A model generated the notes under the pieces. That model was not told where the DNA came from and searched no databases. It saw only the letters and a program-made list of their open reading frames with translations. The position numbers and the translations under genes were made by a program. From the NCBI RefSeq assembly GCF_945859685.1, contig NC_079148.1, forward strand, positions 90,153,007 to 90,217,006: 64,000 nucleotides of DNA, in the 5' to 3' direction. Numbering within the stretch: position 1 is the stretch's first letter; each line of letters starts with the position of its first letter. Below, piece after piece: positions 11,940 to 24,906 of the stretch. The stretch is from Eupeodes corollae (Eukaryota > Arthropoda > Insecta > Diptera > Syrphidae).

Positions 11940-13330
11940 TAGTTCTTTGGATAGTCACAGTAGACGCTGATGATCTCAACGAGCGATTCATGGCATTTCT
12001 TCTTACTGTATTTTGACCACCCCGCATAGAACAGTCTCAATAAGCAGAAAGATGCCGAACTGGTAATATATTGAGCGATTTAAACAACGGAAATGATGGT
12101 TCCCATCTAGGTTTGCGAAGCATTACTCTAATGATCTTCTACTGTGCAGTGTTAAATAAAGGCTGCCGATTGCTGACAAATACACTACCCCATCAGGAAT
12201 TACCATATTCTAAGCGAGAGTTAGCTAATGCATAAGAGATAGATGTAAATAGGTTTGCTGGTACTATTTTCGCAAGAGAAAATTTTTGTTCAAAACAATA
12301 TATATATTTCTTTTAACACTTATAATGTGTGACTTCCAGTTCAGTTTTTAGTCTAGGATTATGCCAAGGTATTTAAATTCTGCTACACATTCAAAGAAAC
12401 GGTACAACTAGAATGATCACAACTTGCGCCAATTAGAACAACATTTTCAATAGAAATCTCACTTGACAAGGAAAAGTTCATAATCTTGGATTTGCTGCTC
12501 AGCACCATCTGATGATACTTAAGCCAGTTTGCCAAAATAGATAGATAGCAGCATACAATAGGGCTAAGTCATCAGCAAAAGCAACCATATTTCCTTTCAA
12601 AGGCAACTGAAAAATTGAATTTATATAAACAAAAAAAAGTAAAGGTCCGAACACTGACCCTTGGGGGATGCCTACACATACTCTACTGACCAAATCAATC
12701 ATAGTTGTACGGATTCGCACATGCCTTAAACTTTTTTGAAGATAGGATGTGAACCAATTTAAAATGATACTTCTGAATCCATATCTGTAAAGCTTATTTA
12801 AAAGAAGTTGATGCTTTCCAAGAGAGTCACTTATGCATCTTCGGTGCACTTACTCTTCATGAATCCAAATTGCGAAGACCTGAGAATTCTATATTTACCA
12901 AAAAACTTGAACATTCTTTCAGTTATTAAATTTTGAAAAATTTTTGAGAAAACAGATAACAACGAAATTGGTCTGTAGTTATTAGGGTCTGTTTAGTCAC
13001 CTTTTTTATGGGAGAACAATTGCAGTTTTTAGGCATTCTGGAAATACCCCACTTTCAAAGCTTAAGTTGACAATATATGATAAGGGCCTTGTTATAAAAC
13101 CATGTATATTTTTTATTACTATGCTGCTTAAGTCATCTATTCCAAAGGAAGTTTTTGATTTTAAGTTAGCATTCACATGAGAAACTGCATTTTCGGTAAC
13201 AGCACTATAAAAGAATGAAAACAAAACTAAATCATCTTTTGGATGTTCAAGATAAACATTTTCGAAGTTTTAGGAAATTTTTATATGATTTTTAACATCA
13301 TCTTTAAAAAATAGATTAAAATTATTTTCA
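11940..13330 (-). mobile_element. LINE fragment (jockey/CR1-like RT) nested in an R1k copy
   Basis: Minus-strand readings, in order: 13224-13006 has FGIDDLSSIVIK and ESGVFPECLKTAIVLP; ~12985-12840 has NNYRPISLLSVFSKIF and SQFGFM; 12849-12499 has GIPQGSVFGPLLFFVYIN and then the active site FADD. C-terminal sequence continues to about 11,950. These are RT motifs of jockey/CR1-type LINEs. The gene has several stops and frameshifts and lacks its endonuclease. Confidence 0.85.
12499..13224 (-). pseudogene. Broken LINE reverse transcriptase
   Basis: This is the coding core of the element at 11,940-13,330. The palm-domain motif QGSVFGPLLFFVYIN sits near 12,610-12,665 and the catalytic FADD near 12,565-12,577. 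The two open segments are in different frames and separated by degenerate RT sequence. It would not make active enzyme. Confidence 0.8.
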
Positions 13331-13334
13331 ATAT

Positions 13335-13905
13335 CCGCCACATATTTAAGTTGAAAATCATTTTTAACAACTTTTTTCTAAGTTTTTATTTCTTTTTTGT
13401 AAAAAAAACTGTCAGTTCGATTTTTCTCAAAATTGTATCACATGTCAAAAACATTATTCTTCATTGCATACATTTTTTCAGTTTTTTTTTATTAAAAAAA
13501 GCAAGTTAGTTGATTTGTTTTTTTTTCAAAATTTTATTAGTTTGGTGTCACGTCACAATTCAAGTCACTAGCGTTATTGGTTCGTGAAATAATTTGGGTT
13601 AACCAAAATATTCATATTGTTAAAAACTACTCACTCAAATTTGTTGATAGTCCTTTCTGCATCTTTCCGCATTATTAAAATATATTTGAAGTCGATACCT
13701 CCACTGGTTCTTGAGATATAGACGACCTAAAAAGCTTCCTGAGCGTACGAACATAATGACACACACATTCACAGACATCCCTCTAAAAATCTTATATTTA
13801 GACTCTAGGAACCTCGAAACGTGGAAAAATATCAACATTGTCAATTCTACCAATCGGACCGATTTAAGAACCTTCGTATGGGAAGTTCGAAAAGTTCAAA
13901 TGATT
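13335..13905 (-). repeat. R1k dispersed repeat, copy C, left part with conserved core
   Basis: It continues the R1k copy interrupted by the LINE. It holds 'gtgtcacgtcacaattcaag' near 13,546, the core (ccactggttcttgagatata near 13,710) and the left terminus cgtatgggaagttcga near 13,876-13,891. Confidence 0.75.
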
Positions 13906-16650
13906 AAAGTTATCCTTCAATTCAATTTTCTTTAAAACCTTGATATTTGAGGAATGATTAGATGATTGACTTGAAGTATTTGAATAGTTTGCAAATAGTT
14001 GTCATAACATCAGTCCTTTATGGTTTAACACAAAAAGATAGTAACAGCGAAGTTAGCTCCGATTTTCGATGACTGATAACATGATTTGAGTATAAGTTAA
14101 CTTTTACTTATTTAAACTTAGCTCATTACCGTCGAGAACGTTTAAGAACAATGAGTCTATCGGCAGTTCAACATTCCCATAACCGCACTGAAAAAACCTG
14201 TATAAATAACATAGCTACTGGATATATCTGTAGTTATTCTTTTTAAATTTATTTATTTTATTTCAATTTTCCACATTTCAAATTATCCAACCAGCTGCAC
14301 GGAAGTATCAACTAAACTCAAAGAATTTCTATCATCGTAAATGATTACTATCGATATGACCTCAGTAGCTAATTAAAATCAAATTGATAATGCAAATGTC
14401 GGTGCTATCATTTATATGAACGAGTATATTGGTAATACAACTGTGCTGTGCACATTATTAAGTATTTGTCATATATTGTCAATTGTTAATTTGTATAGAT
14501 ATGCTCATTGCTCATTAACAATTATGGCTTAAAGTTTATCTGCATTATAAAACCACAAGGCAAGTTTTGCAGTTCTCCATAAGTCTATTCCCAATTCAAG
14601 CAGGTTTACAATTTTTCTTGCACACTACTGTTTTGTACTCGTAGTTTGCTAATGCGCATAAACTGGTGATTCACAATCGCATGTGTGCGGATTAGATACG
14701 GATGCATCCGTAAAATGCCTTCAAAATGAGCCTATCCATCAATCCATCGCAACGGTCATAATCAAATAAATACGATATAAAATTGCAGAAGTTGCAAGTT
14801 GCAAACTATGGTACGAAAGTCGTACAAGGAAGAGAATATTATATTGTATTTTCTTAGCAAAGTCTTTCCGTTTCCGCGGATCGCTTGCCATCAAGAGATT
14901 TCATTTGTTTCCATATGGAATAAGTTCTGTGGTCTTGCGGGACTCTTGTATGTGCGGTTACTATCATGGTCTTCAGGTTCACTGGATCAGGGACACACGC
15001 AGACAGTAATTTACAATCCCCAACAAATAATTACATATACCTATGTAGGTATAGTATATGAAACAGCTTCAAGAGTGATCATCATCATCATTGCTATATA
15101 ATCGTCGACATCGTCTTCATGATGTGGAACACCCCGCACCGGAATAAGTTTTACATGATTTCACATGACTTAATGATGCTCTAGGAGCTATATCGCGACA
15201 CGCGGCTCTGCTATTTGTCTAAGCCCCAAGAGTGTTTATGCCTTTCGATAAGATCATGCGGTCGTATACCATCAAGAGTGTTGCTGCCCGTGCAACAAAG
15301 CAGCTCTAAGAAGTTCAACAAACCAAATAACCACAAAATTATGCTCGGTGCACAGAGATGACGACCGTCTATCCGACCGTCCGCGTCCATCCAAGCTATA
15401 AACCGACCTTTCATTTAATTTTCTTTTGTGATCTTTGAAACTCCAGACTTTCAGTTTGCGGCTTTCATTATGAAGGCTTAGAAAATTTTGTATATATTTA
15501 TTTATATACCTAACCTATCAATGCAGTCATGTTTGAGGCGCATCCTGTTGGGGCCGGGCTACCGTAACTTTAAAATTCGTGAAATTTCCCTTCTGCGTTG
15601 TTATTTTGTTCCTAACTTGATCTTATCTCGCTTAAAGGCGTTTGAGTCCAAGTAGCTACTGATATAATAAAAACATACATATATATGTAAGTTATTAACT
15701 TGCTTCCGCCTTCGCACCGACTCGACTGCCGCCGGCCGGTTAAGCGCTGCGGGCCATGCATAGTTAGTTTTATAACTCGGCCACGCGGGTTTTTTACACC
15801 TTGAAAAGAAGTTCGGTGCGTTCGTCTTTGTCGTGATATTCTTTGAATTAAATAAGTTTTCTGGAAATAGCCACGGTTAGGCACAAAGTCATTTCATTTG
15901 TTTCCTAAAGATATAAGTCTATATAGTTGGGCAAAGTAAATGCTTGGAATTGGAAGGTTTTTATATTCTTTTCATTTTATTTTATTTAGATAAAAAGCCC
16001 TTCCAGCCTTGGGGGCAAGTTGAACAAAGCCAAATTAATTAGTAGTCATCAGTGTTTGATACTTTTCTTGGTTTTAATTTTGTTTCTTCATTTTATCATT
16101 CGTATAATCAAGAATAAGGAAAATTAAACGCTGGGAAAAGACTTCAATGCACAAAGATATTAATACGGATGTATAATTTCTGCTATAGCACAATGGTGTA
16201 TTATGTATAATTTAAGAAGTGGCATTATGGCAATTTAATTCTTTTGTAATTAGTTTTTTTTATTATTTTAGTTTTCAATAATAATATGCTTTTCTTTACC
16301 TTAATTCTAAAATTTTGTCTAGCAAGATAATAAGTTTAATTCATTCCTACAGGGCACAGTTGCGTAATGATGACAATAACCATTCTTTGTTTCTCCAAAA
16401 ATTGCTTCAAGCAGTCGAAAGAATGTCCACAAGTTTCATAAAACTAATTAATATCTCATGAAATTAACGTTACTACAATTTAACGTAGGCACTTTTCTTT
16501 ATGTCATTTAGTAGTAGTAAAATGTTTTATTATGTCAAACTTAATATCTAGAAGTTTTCAAAACTTACGACATTGACAAACGTCGAACTTATTGAAATAA
16601 TTATTAGTTTTAAATAAAATTTGGGTATAATTTTAAGAAGTTTTTTTATT
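13906..16650. other. Unassigned non-coding stretch
   Basis: No transposon protein or exon recognised. A GC-rich islet near 15,700-15,795 (GCCGCCGGCCGGTTAAGCGC) stands out, and a 90-codon minus frame covers it, but I cannot assign it. Confidence 0.35.
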
Positions 16651-16654
16651 GGTT

Positions 16655-17330
16655 ATATTTTTTCACTAGTTAATTTCGGTATGGTAAAGCTACAGTGATA
16701 AAATTCACAAGTCCTTCAAAATCGATGATTCGTTCTGGCCAAATCCGTTTCCATTAAGCTTGATTAAATCACATCTTGCCTTAAAATTCAAGGTGATCTT
16801 GTTCAGTTCGAAACAATCGTTGATGTAAATCTGTCCTCTTCAATTATCCAGATGCTTGTAGCTGCGCGTACTGCTATTGTAGGTTGTAGGCAGAACAATT
16901 TTTCCCTCAAATGTATTTTTGTTAACTGATATGCGGTAGTCTTGTTGCACTGTATTCGAATATTGTTTTTGATATATATCTGAGGTGAAGATCAAGGGTA
17001 AAGTAATGTCCGTCCTCCACCCCAGTTTCCATTGCCAAAGAGTAGTTTAAAAAAAAATCAAAAAAGTTTATCCACTTCTTCGAACATTCCAAAGCCCAGA
17101 TCTGAGCACCGTAGGTTTGAATACTGAACACCAATATCTCGGATTTAGATAGGTTAACATCTAGGCTCCATTTAATGCAGTAACATTGCAATTGCGTTAT
17201 CATCTGCTGCAAGACCGTGACATCATACGCCAGAATAACCATATCGTCTGCATAAAGCAGCAACATTATGTTGAACAAGTCAATTTGAACAATCGAAGAA
17301 ATTGAGTAATCTTTGGTTTTGGCCATATTG
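16655..17330 (-). mobile_element. LINE RT fragment with YADD box
   Basis: The minus frame 17326-16922 reads IMLLLYADDMVILA, the RT catalytic box, then VNLSKSEILVF, the conserved K-S-E/K motif after the palm. It then jumps directly to YGAQIWALECSKKW, the thumb motif normally much further on, so several dozen codons are deleted in frame. The type resembles the fragment at 61.3-62.0 kb. Lower-quality similarity may run down to 16,655. Confidence 0.75.
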
Positions 17331-17463
17331 ACGAATCAGCAGTTTAATATTAACGATGCAGATATACAAATCTCTAATACCAACGAAATTCAATTCTCTA
17401 GATCTAGTATTTTATTTACATGTTAGTTTTCGTATTGAATCTATATAGAACAAAAAATGTCAT

Positions 17464-19856
17464 CCTTTTGACTATTTTAGTGGCCAAATTGACTTTTTAA
17501 GAGTCAATTTTCAGCAAACGACCTCTATATTCAATAGGACAATTTTTGTCTGTCAATTTTAGGATCCGAAATTTTTATAAAGCTCCAGTAGTCAAAGTGA
17601 CAACTCCGGTAGTCAATACGACAACTCCTGTAATCAATAATACAACTTTGGAAATCAATATTACAAAAGCGGTCGTGAATATGACAACTGCGGCAGTCAA
17701 TAAGAAAACTGTGGTAGTCAATAAAAAAATTCGGTAGTCAATGTGACAATTTTTCTGAAAACCGGAATCGATATTCAATTTTCGATAACCAATATGACAA
17801 CCAAACGTTGTTCTATCGACTACGTTTGTTGTCATATTGACTAACCGAAATTAACAATTGAAAATTTTTCTATTGAATATTTATGTAGTAGTGAATTTTT
17901 TAAAATTAGGTTGTCATATAATATGACTCATATTGGCTATTTTGGTAGTCAATACGACAATTTGGTCAAATTTCAAGTTGTCTATAGAAGATTGTTAATA
18001 TAACAACTTTTTGTTCATTTGAAATTGTTTAATTGACATTTTTCATTCTCTTAAATTGTATTTTAAACTTCTCAAAGGAAGTTATTGTAATGGATCCGAT
18101 TTGTCAAATTGAAAATTTTGACATTTCTCGACGTTTCAAGGTCCCTAGAGTTGAAATAAAAGATTTTTAGAAAGATATATGTGCGTACTGTGTTTACGTA
18201 CATACATAAGTCCGTACGTCCATGTTCGCGACGTTTTTTCGTCGTCCATAGCTCAAGAACAAGAAGAAATATCGACTTTAAATTCATTTTGTTATACATA
18301 TATTATTGGTGAAAGATGCAGAAAAAGCTCTCAAAAAAATTGCGCGGGTGTTTTCTTTTTACCAATGTACATTAAAAAAAAAGTGAACATTTTGGTTAAC
18401 CCTAAATATCTTAGGAACCCAAAACGCTAACGACTTGGATTACATTTTATAATATATAGTTTAAAGTGATACCAAACAAATATATTTTTTGGAAAAAATC
18501 CAATTAAAGGTTAGTTTTTTTAAATCAAAAGAACTGCAAACAAATGTGTCAAAAATTTGATATTACAGCTTCGAACTTATTTAGACTTATAAGAAATAAT
18601 GTTTTCAACATTTGGAAAAAATTTGAAAAAAATCGAATTAACAATTTCTTTACGAAAAATAAAAACCTGAACAAAAATTAATAAAAGTTGTTAAACATTT
18701 ATTTTCGACTCAAATACCTTTTCAAAAATAAAAAGTATTGTCTTCAAACATTTCTTATTTCACAGAAAAAATTCTTTTCGATATTCAGTACTTTTTTTTT
18801 ATAAAAATTCAACAGTCTGTTTTTTCATAAAAAAATAATATCTACAGGAAATAGTACGCAAATTTGGTAAAAATTGATGTTCGGTTCTTGATATCTCTCA
18901 AGTTAATTTCATTCATCCAATTTTTAAAAAATTAAGAAATGCTACTATATTGGTAAAAAATTGTTTTTGGCTAAAAATCTATTCAACAAACTAAACTATT
19001 TCTTTATATGAAAAATATTGTTGGTAATTTTAAAATGTTTGAGAATAATTCCACTGACAACTTCTTTAACCCAACACGAAAACTTACAAACTTTTAAGCA
19101 AGACAAATCGACTGACGGGATGAAAAGTTATCAGTGTGGGTCCCAACCCATCGTCTTTTTATTTCTGCTTTTCGGCCGATGAAAAACACTGATTACTTTA
19201 TTAAAGAAATCTCAATAGTAGAATAATGATAAATGTTAGTATTCGAAATTCATAGGACTTTTCAATAAGAAATCTTATTTTGATATTAATAATCACTGAT
19301 ATTTTATTATATTTATGCTTTATTTCATCAATGATGAATTTCCAATTTTTTTGATTAAAAAACATTTGCTAAAGACTAATTGTAGATACGATCTAGCTCG
19401 AATTAGAAATAAAAAAAAAGATCTTGAATCGATCTCGATGGCAAATTGTGAACACCTCTCCGAAAAACAATACTACCTAGAGAATATTTTTTTGAAATTA
19501 CGATTGTTTTGTTTTTTTTTTTTTGTTTTGTTGCGGGAAACGTAGTGACGCCTCGTCCACGTCCGTCAGTGCCTTACGATTCCTGCTATTAAAATCTATC
19601 TAACAGTTACATCATTCTTTATTTCGAATAAATTCCAGTCCCGCATCTTAAATTTAGAGAAGATACGACGTTGCTGGTGATCGACCGGCTTGAGAGATTA
19701 CCTTAGTAGTCATATTGACTACCACAGTTTTCTTACTGACCAATAAGTTGTTAACAAATGTTGGATTCCAAAATTGACAACTAAAAATTGTCCTATTGAC
19801 TACTTCAGTCGTTGGCTGAAAATTGACTATTTAAAAGCCAATAGGACGACTTTTTT
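17464..19856. mobile_element. Foldback element with GTCAAT/ATTGAC modules, carrying an R1k copy
   Basis: The left arm (17,464-17,850) begins with variants of agtcaattttcagcaaacga and caataggacaatttttgt. It then passes into tandem units of the type agtcaatACGACAACTccg, at spacings of about 21-27 bases. The right arm (19,690-19,856) is the reverse complement in the same order: accacagttttcttactgac, aattgtcctattgactac, gttggctgaaaattgact. The inner part of the left arm has its own inverted piece near 17,790-17,850. A full R1k copy sits between the arms. A 63-codon frame through the tandem units is a by-product of the repeat. Confidence 0.7.
18064..19150 (+). repeat. R1k dispersed repeat, copy D (full length, ~1.07 kb)
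   Basis: This is one of the most complete copies. The left terminus is aacttctcaaaggaagtt (18,067-18,084), followed by gatccgatttgtcaaattg. The core includes gtacgtccatgttcgcgacg, a CGACG-T6-CGTCG hairpin near 18,228-18,243, and tccatagctcaagaac. The right terminus is gacgggatgaaaagttatca near 19,112. Both ends carry an AACTTC..(T)CGATTTGTC type inverted motif, which suggests a non-autonomous DNA transposon, but no transposase is present. Confidence 0.75.
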
Positions 19857-20217
19857 CAATCTGTGTACTACGATCAAAAGGTGGAACATTTTAACCATTC
19901 TTGTATTGCATTTTAAATAATAGAATATGTTTTTTGAGCATGTATCGTTGCATTTTTAGAAGTGGCGTAGCTGTAAAAAAATGACAGCTTGAAAAATGAC
20001 AAATTCCCAAAAAAAAACTTAAAACACTTTAATATAAGAACATGTACTATAAAATGTGAAGGAAATATTCATGTAAATAAAATGTTCCGAATGATTAAAA
20101 AACGAAAACAGGTCCTTGAATAGTTTAAGAAGACAGTTAAAATTGTTTTAATTTACATTAAGAGTAGCTAAAAATTAAACAAAACAAGTATGGGGGACTT
20201 GCCGTGACCACTACTTA

Positions 20218-20700
20218 ATGATAGCTACCCTAAGATTGCGTACAGCTACAGTTCCAAGATCCAATGAAATAACACGAGCCCCCAAATTCAACATCGCCAG
20301 ACTAAAGGATCCCACGACCCGACAACAATTCAGGGGCCCCCTGTCTCACGAAATGAGAGCAATCAGCAGCACAGAACATGACGACTTCCAACACCATTGG
20401 AATGCTACTAAAAATGTTTTCATTTCAGATGTTGACAGAATAGACGGTCGGAAAGAAGGAAGCAACAACACTTGGCTTTCAGAAGAATCTTGGGCAAGGA
20501 TCAACGAACGCAAACAGTTAAGGGAACAAATAATTGCTGCACAAGAAACAGAAAGAAATGAGGTGGAGTCCTTGTACCACATAAAAAAGAGAGAGGTTAA
20601 CCTCAGTTTGCGCTGTGACAAGTGTAACTACATTAACGCATTGGCGCACAGAAAATGCTACAAACAGATGCGACAGCAGGAGCGTTTACAGAATAGCTGA
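20218..20700 (+). pseudogene. LINE ORF2 linker region fragment
   Basis: This 160-codon frame is the longest intact piece of the LINE at 20.2-21.9 kb. It is rich in charged residues and lacks catalytic motifs; sequences like it precede the RT domain in LINE polyproteins. RT pieces follow downstream in the other frames, so it is a remnant and not a host gene. Confidence 0.6.
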
Positions 20701-21895
20701 CGGAACACAGAGCTCAAAGCAACACCTGGTGAAAGAAGTAGACGGTACTGTGATAACTTCAGTGGAGAAGCAATTCAGAAGTTTTTACTCAGTTTTAATC
20801 GGAGTGTATGCAAACAGCGTATAGCCGATGCCTTCTGAAGCCCCTGAACAAACACCTCCCAGTACATCGCCGCAATTAAAGCACTTTAGAACAACAAAGC
20901 GGTAGGACTTGATGGAATTCCCGCAGAACTTTTACAAGCAGCGTCAACTTCCCCGATGAGCGAAAGAAGGGAACTATTGTCAAGCTCCCAAAAAAGGAGA
21001 TCTTACAAAGTGCGAAAACTGGATAGGAATTTGCGTTCTACCTGCCTGCTGTCAGACAGGGCTGCATTCTGTCACGAATATTGTTTTTGTTGGTGATAAG
21101 CGATGTACTGCGCGCTGCTTTGTCAGGCAGCGGAGGTATCCAATGAACTTTGACATCCTATTTAAAGCACTTGGATTACGCGGACGATGTTTGCTTACTC
21201 TCTCATAGGATCACAGATCTCCATCAAATGACAACAAGTGTGGAGAGAAAAGCGGAAGCTGTGGGGCTGAAAATTAATTCCGGCAAAACAAAAAAGATTA
21301 GTCTCAGAAACCCACTATCCTCTTAAGGACCCATCGAAGGGGGAACAGAACAAAACGTCATCTGCCGCATCGGCAAAGCAAAAGCGGTGTTCGGTATGCT
21401 GCCAAAAATTTGGAATAATAACTCTTTCAACTTAAGAACAAAACTACGGCTGTTTCGCACAAATGTCGAATCTCTGCTTCTTTATGGGTGCAGCACTTGG
21501 AAGGTTACTTCAGCCATTACAAGAAAGCTGAAACCCTTTGTGAGTAGATGTCTTTGTGACATCCTTAGGATTGGTCAAACCGTATATCAAATTTGGTCCT
21601 TCTTACAAGGGCAAGCCAGGAACCTATAAACTCTATAATACGAAGACGTCAGTGGCAATGGATTGGACATACGTTTCGAAAACGTAACGACTGCATTGCA
21701 GGCCAAGCAACGCAGTGGAATCCGCACAGGACAGTCGAGTTGCAATCAGCGTCAATAGGCAAAAATTGGAGGGAGCTGAGACCCATCATCGGAAACCGTA
21801 CACGATGGTGCGCAGGCGTAGTAGAGGCCCTATGTCCCTTAAGTTGTTCCCAACGGACTTAACAGGCCTGATGACCTAAGTAAAGTAGTAAGTAA
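20218..21895 (+). mobile_element. LINE relic ending in (TAAG)n
   Basis: The opening frame (20,218-20,700) is a LINE linker region between endonuclease and RT, with a charged block ending in RKCYKQMRQQERLQ. Frame-shifted RT follows: VGLDGIPAELLQAA near 20,900-20,940, VRQGCILSRILFLLVISDVL near 21,050-21,110, and YADDVCLL near 21,178. Thumb sequence at 21,387-21,600 has LLLYGCSTWKVT, and the C-terminal tail at 21,593-21,862 has RRRQWQWIGHTFRKRNDCI. The 3' end is a TAAGTAAGTAAG-type tail. The endonuclease is missing and many stops are present. Confidence 0.85.
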
Positions 21896-21899
21896 GTAA

Positions 21900-21995
21900 G
21901 TAGGGACCTTGAAGCGTCGAAACATGTCAAAATTTTCGATTCGACAAATAAGACCGATTTCAATAACGTCCTATGAGAAGTTAAAAAGACAAAAT
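21900..21995 (-). repeat. R1k dispersed repeat, copy E (left-terminal fragment)
   Basis: The sequence starts agggaccttgaagcgtcg and includes caaaattttcgattcgac and the left terminus cctatgagaagttaaaaag. It abuts the LINE's TAAG tail directly, the second such junction in the window. Confidence 0.7.
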
Positions 21996-24165
21996 TAATT
22001 TTGAGTGTTGAAAAAGGTAGGTACAAAAATCTCAACTTTCATGTCGAGAACTAGCTATGACTTTATTTTGTATAAATGCAATTTAATGCTTCGATGCATC
22101 AATTAATCTGCTTATGGACTTGTTAAACTTATAAATATAAAGAAATTCAGAATAATTAATTTTCTTTCAATTTCGTAATCTTTTCAAAAAATTTGTATAT
22201 TTGAATTTGGCTCTTTCATTAATAGATTTAATTATTACCTATTGGTGATTATTTATACAAATTGATGGTTCATTTGGTTTCTAAACTCGTCCATTTGTCA
22301 TGTTTGCCAAATTGAACAAAAGACACGAAATTGTTTTGGTCTTTACCGATTCAATGATCTAAAAACACTTCTTGAGGTCCAAATATTATTTGATAAGCAA
22401 AAATTTGAGATGGATCTATATTTAAATTTTAAATACCATATTCTGACAAGAAACCCTCAGTATCATTACCTTTTCAGCGCCATTAAATGCTTCAGTTCTT
22501 GTAACTACTGGTTTCCCAAGACAACATCAAAGCGTTTCAATGACGTAGCAACAACAGCAACTTACAACAAAAAATGATGAAAAAGATATACACGATTATG
22601 CTAATTATGTATTCACATATCACTTATGAACATCATAACGAAGCTGTACCATTCCAAAAAAAAAGTAAAAGAGAAACATTATTATTTTTGCAAGAATATG
22701 CTAATATATCTAAAAGATACGGCGGGTAATAGTTGCATATAGATGCAATTTTTCCACAAAGTAAGTCCCGCTTGCATAATAGAAACCAGAGAAGAAGTAA
22801 TGAATAACAGAAGAAAAAAGCATCTGCATCTGAAAGACATACGAACTTCCACAGCTAGAGCTACTTACATACCTAACTACTTAAACTCTCACTTTTTTTT
22901 ATACGGTCAGCAAAGTATAGATAGGTACATTTGTATGGATGTACTTCAAATTGAACTGATGGTTTAGATAGATGAATACATTTCACATCGTTTGATTAGA
23001 GCCTTTGGTTCAGATCTACGTTTTCGTATTTTCATCTTCGTTATATAAGTTTAGGAACATCAAGACTTCCTAGTTGTGTCGCCAAAATGTGCTATTTTTT
23101 AAGGAGTTGCTTATGAAAATGACATTTCGTTATTCTCTTGTTTTTCTGTTTTGTATTATCCCTCAAGCCATTAGTTTGTTTGCTTTTAAGATTGCAAAAA
23201 TAAAACTTTACAAATAGTGGAATATTCAAACTGCGTTGGTTTTGAAACAAAATTTGTAAAAACAAGAAAAGTGCATAAGACTTTTAAAATAGGAAACGTA
23301 CAGAAAAGTTACAATTTGCTTGGCAATAAAAAAGATGTGTCGCTTACCTCTTGATTTGGAATGTATGTGCATATTTGTTGATTTACAATCATCTTCAAAA
23401 CCTTTTTCCCTACTTTGCTGATGGATGATGTTCGAAAGTTGGCACGATTGTATGACATAAAACAAGACAAGGAAAAGTATCGAACAATAATACCTAATGT
23501 TGCAATTACAGTCGAGGTTATATGTGATGACGCCACATTTGAGGCATAAACATAATTAAATCAATAAAATTACAATCATTAGTTTGCTTACACTTTAATA
23601 ATCGAAAATAGAAATTCTTAGTCGATTCAAACCAGACACACTCCATCCGATCCAGAATCGAAATCAAAAATAATGAATTTGCTATAATAAATCTTAAATT
23701 CCGTCCACATATCGAAATGAAGCAATTCCTGGCAAAATGGAAAAAAAAATCAGGAGACTTCTACTGCAGTCAAGTTATTTTCTAGAACTCTCGTTTATAT
23801 CTGGAGGATTTGAACCAGAAGAATTCTATTGTTGTCATCGTCAGGCAGAATGCCAATATAATATAGGCGAATTAAGACCCCTTCCTGAAGACCTGTCAAA
23901 CGCCTGCCGATAATAGTAATACGTACCTTCTGCATTTGAAAAACTCGCATAAGGGGTGGATAAATTTATTGCCTTAGGAAAACTGATTGTAAAAGAAAAC
24001 TATGCAAGGTTAAGGATTTTTTTTTCTTTAATAGTAAACGTGACATTTGGCACGTGCTGAAGCAGTTATGATGTTATAAGGTCATATGCTGATTGCTGGT
24101 CACAAACAAATTGCGATGTTTCACGACCTTTTTATATAAAAACAAATGTTAATCAAAGACCAATT
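21996..24165. other. Unassigned non-coding stretch
   Basis: No coding exon or known transposon motif found on either strand. Confidence 0.35.
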
Positions 24166-24169
24166 TTTA

Positions 24170-24906
24170 TATGTTCGAAATCATGTTCTGAAATTTTTTG
24201 AGCCTAATAGTTTTTGTATTTAATTTTAAAACTACATACATTTTTGACATACAGAAAACTATCTGCCTTACATTCGTATGTCCGTACGTTCGCGACGAAA
24301 TTGTCGTCCATAGCTCAAGAACCAGAAAAGGTATTGACTTCAAATAAATTTTGTTATACAGATAATAATGCAGAAAGATGCAGAAAGGGCTCTCAAGAAA
24401 ATTGCGTGGGTGGTACATTTTGGTTAACCCTTAATATCTCACGAACCAATGACGCTAGAGATTTAAGTTCAATTTTATATTATTTATTGTAACGTGATAC
24501 CAAACGAGTATATTTTTGGAAAAAATCCAATAAACGGTTTTTTATAAATAAAAAAAACAGAAAAACGTAAAGATTAAAAATTGATTTCATCTCAAAACGA
24601 TTTTGTGCAGCGAAAAATAACGTTTATACATCTGGTAATATTTTGAGAAACATCGAATTGACAGTTTTTTTTACAAAAAATTAAAACTTGAAAGAAAATT
24701 TAACAAAAGTTGGTAAAAAAAATTTTCGACACAAATATCTTTTCAAAACTTTGAGATATTGGCTTCAAACTACTTTCATCTTTTCGAAAATATTATTATT
24801 AGTACCTACGCAAATTTGGTAAAAATTGATGTTCGGTTCTTGATATCTCTTAAATTAATTTCATTCATCCAATTTGGATGGGGAAGTTATCAGTGTGGGT
24901 CGCATC
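24170..24906 (+). repeat. R1k dispersed repeat, copy F
   Basis: The core is well kept (tccgtacgttcgcgacgaaa near 24,279; atagctcaagaaccagaaaa near 24,310). The right terminus is ggatggggaagttatcagtg near 24,878. It is shorter than the full copies, so it has lost its left terminus and some internal sequence. Confidence 0.75.

Noticed and set aside
15612..15884. Basic 90-codon minus frame over a GC islet
   Set aside because: No domain recognised, no splice context, and GC-rich DNA has fewer stops by chance.
17546..17835. Val/Thr-rich repeat proteins on both strands
   Set aside because: They are translations of the GTCAATATGACAACT modules of a foldback, so repeat structure explains both.
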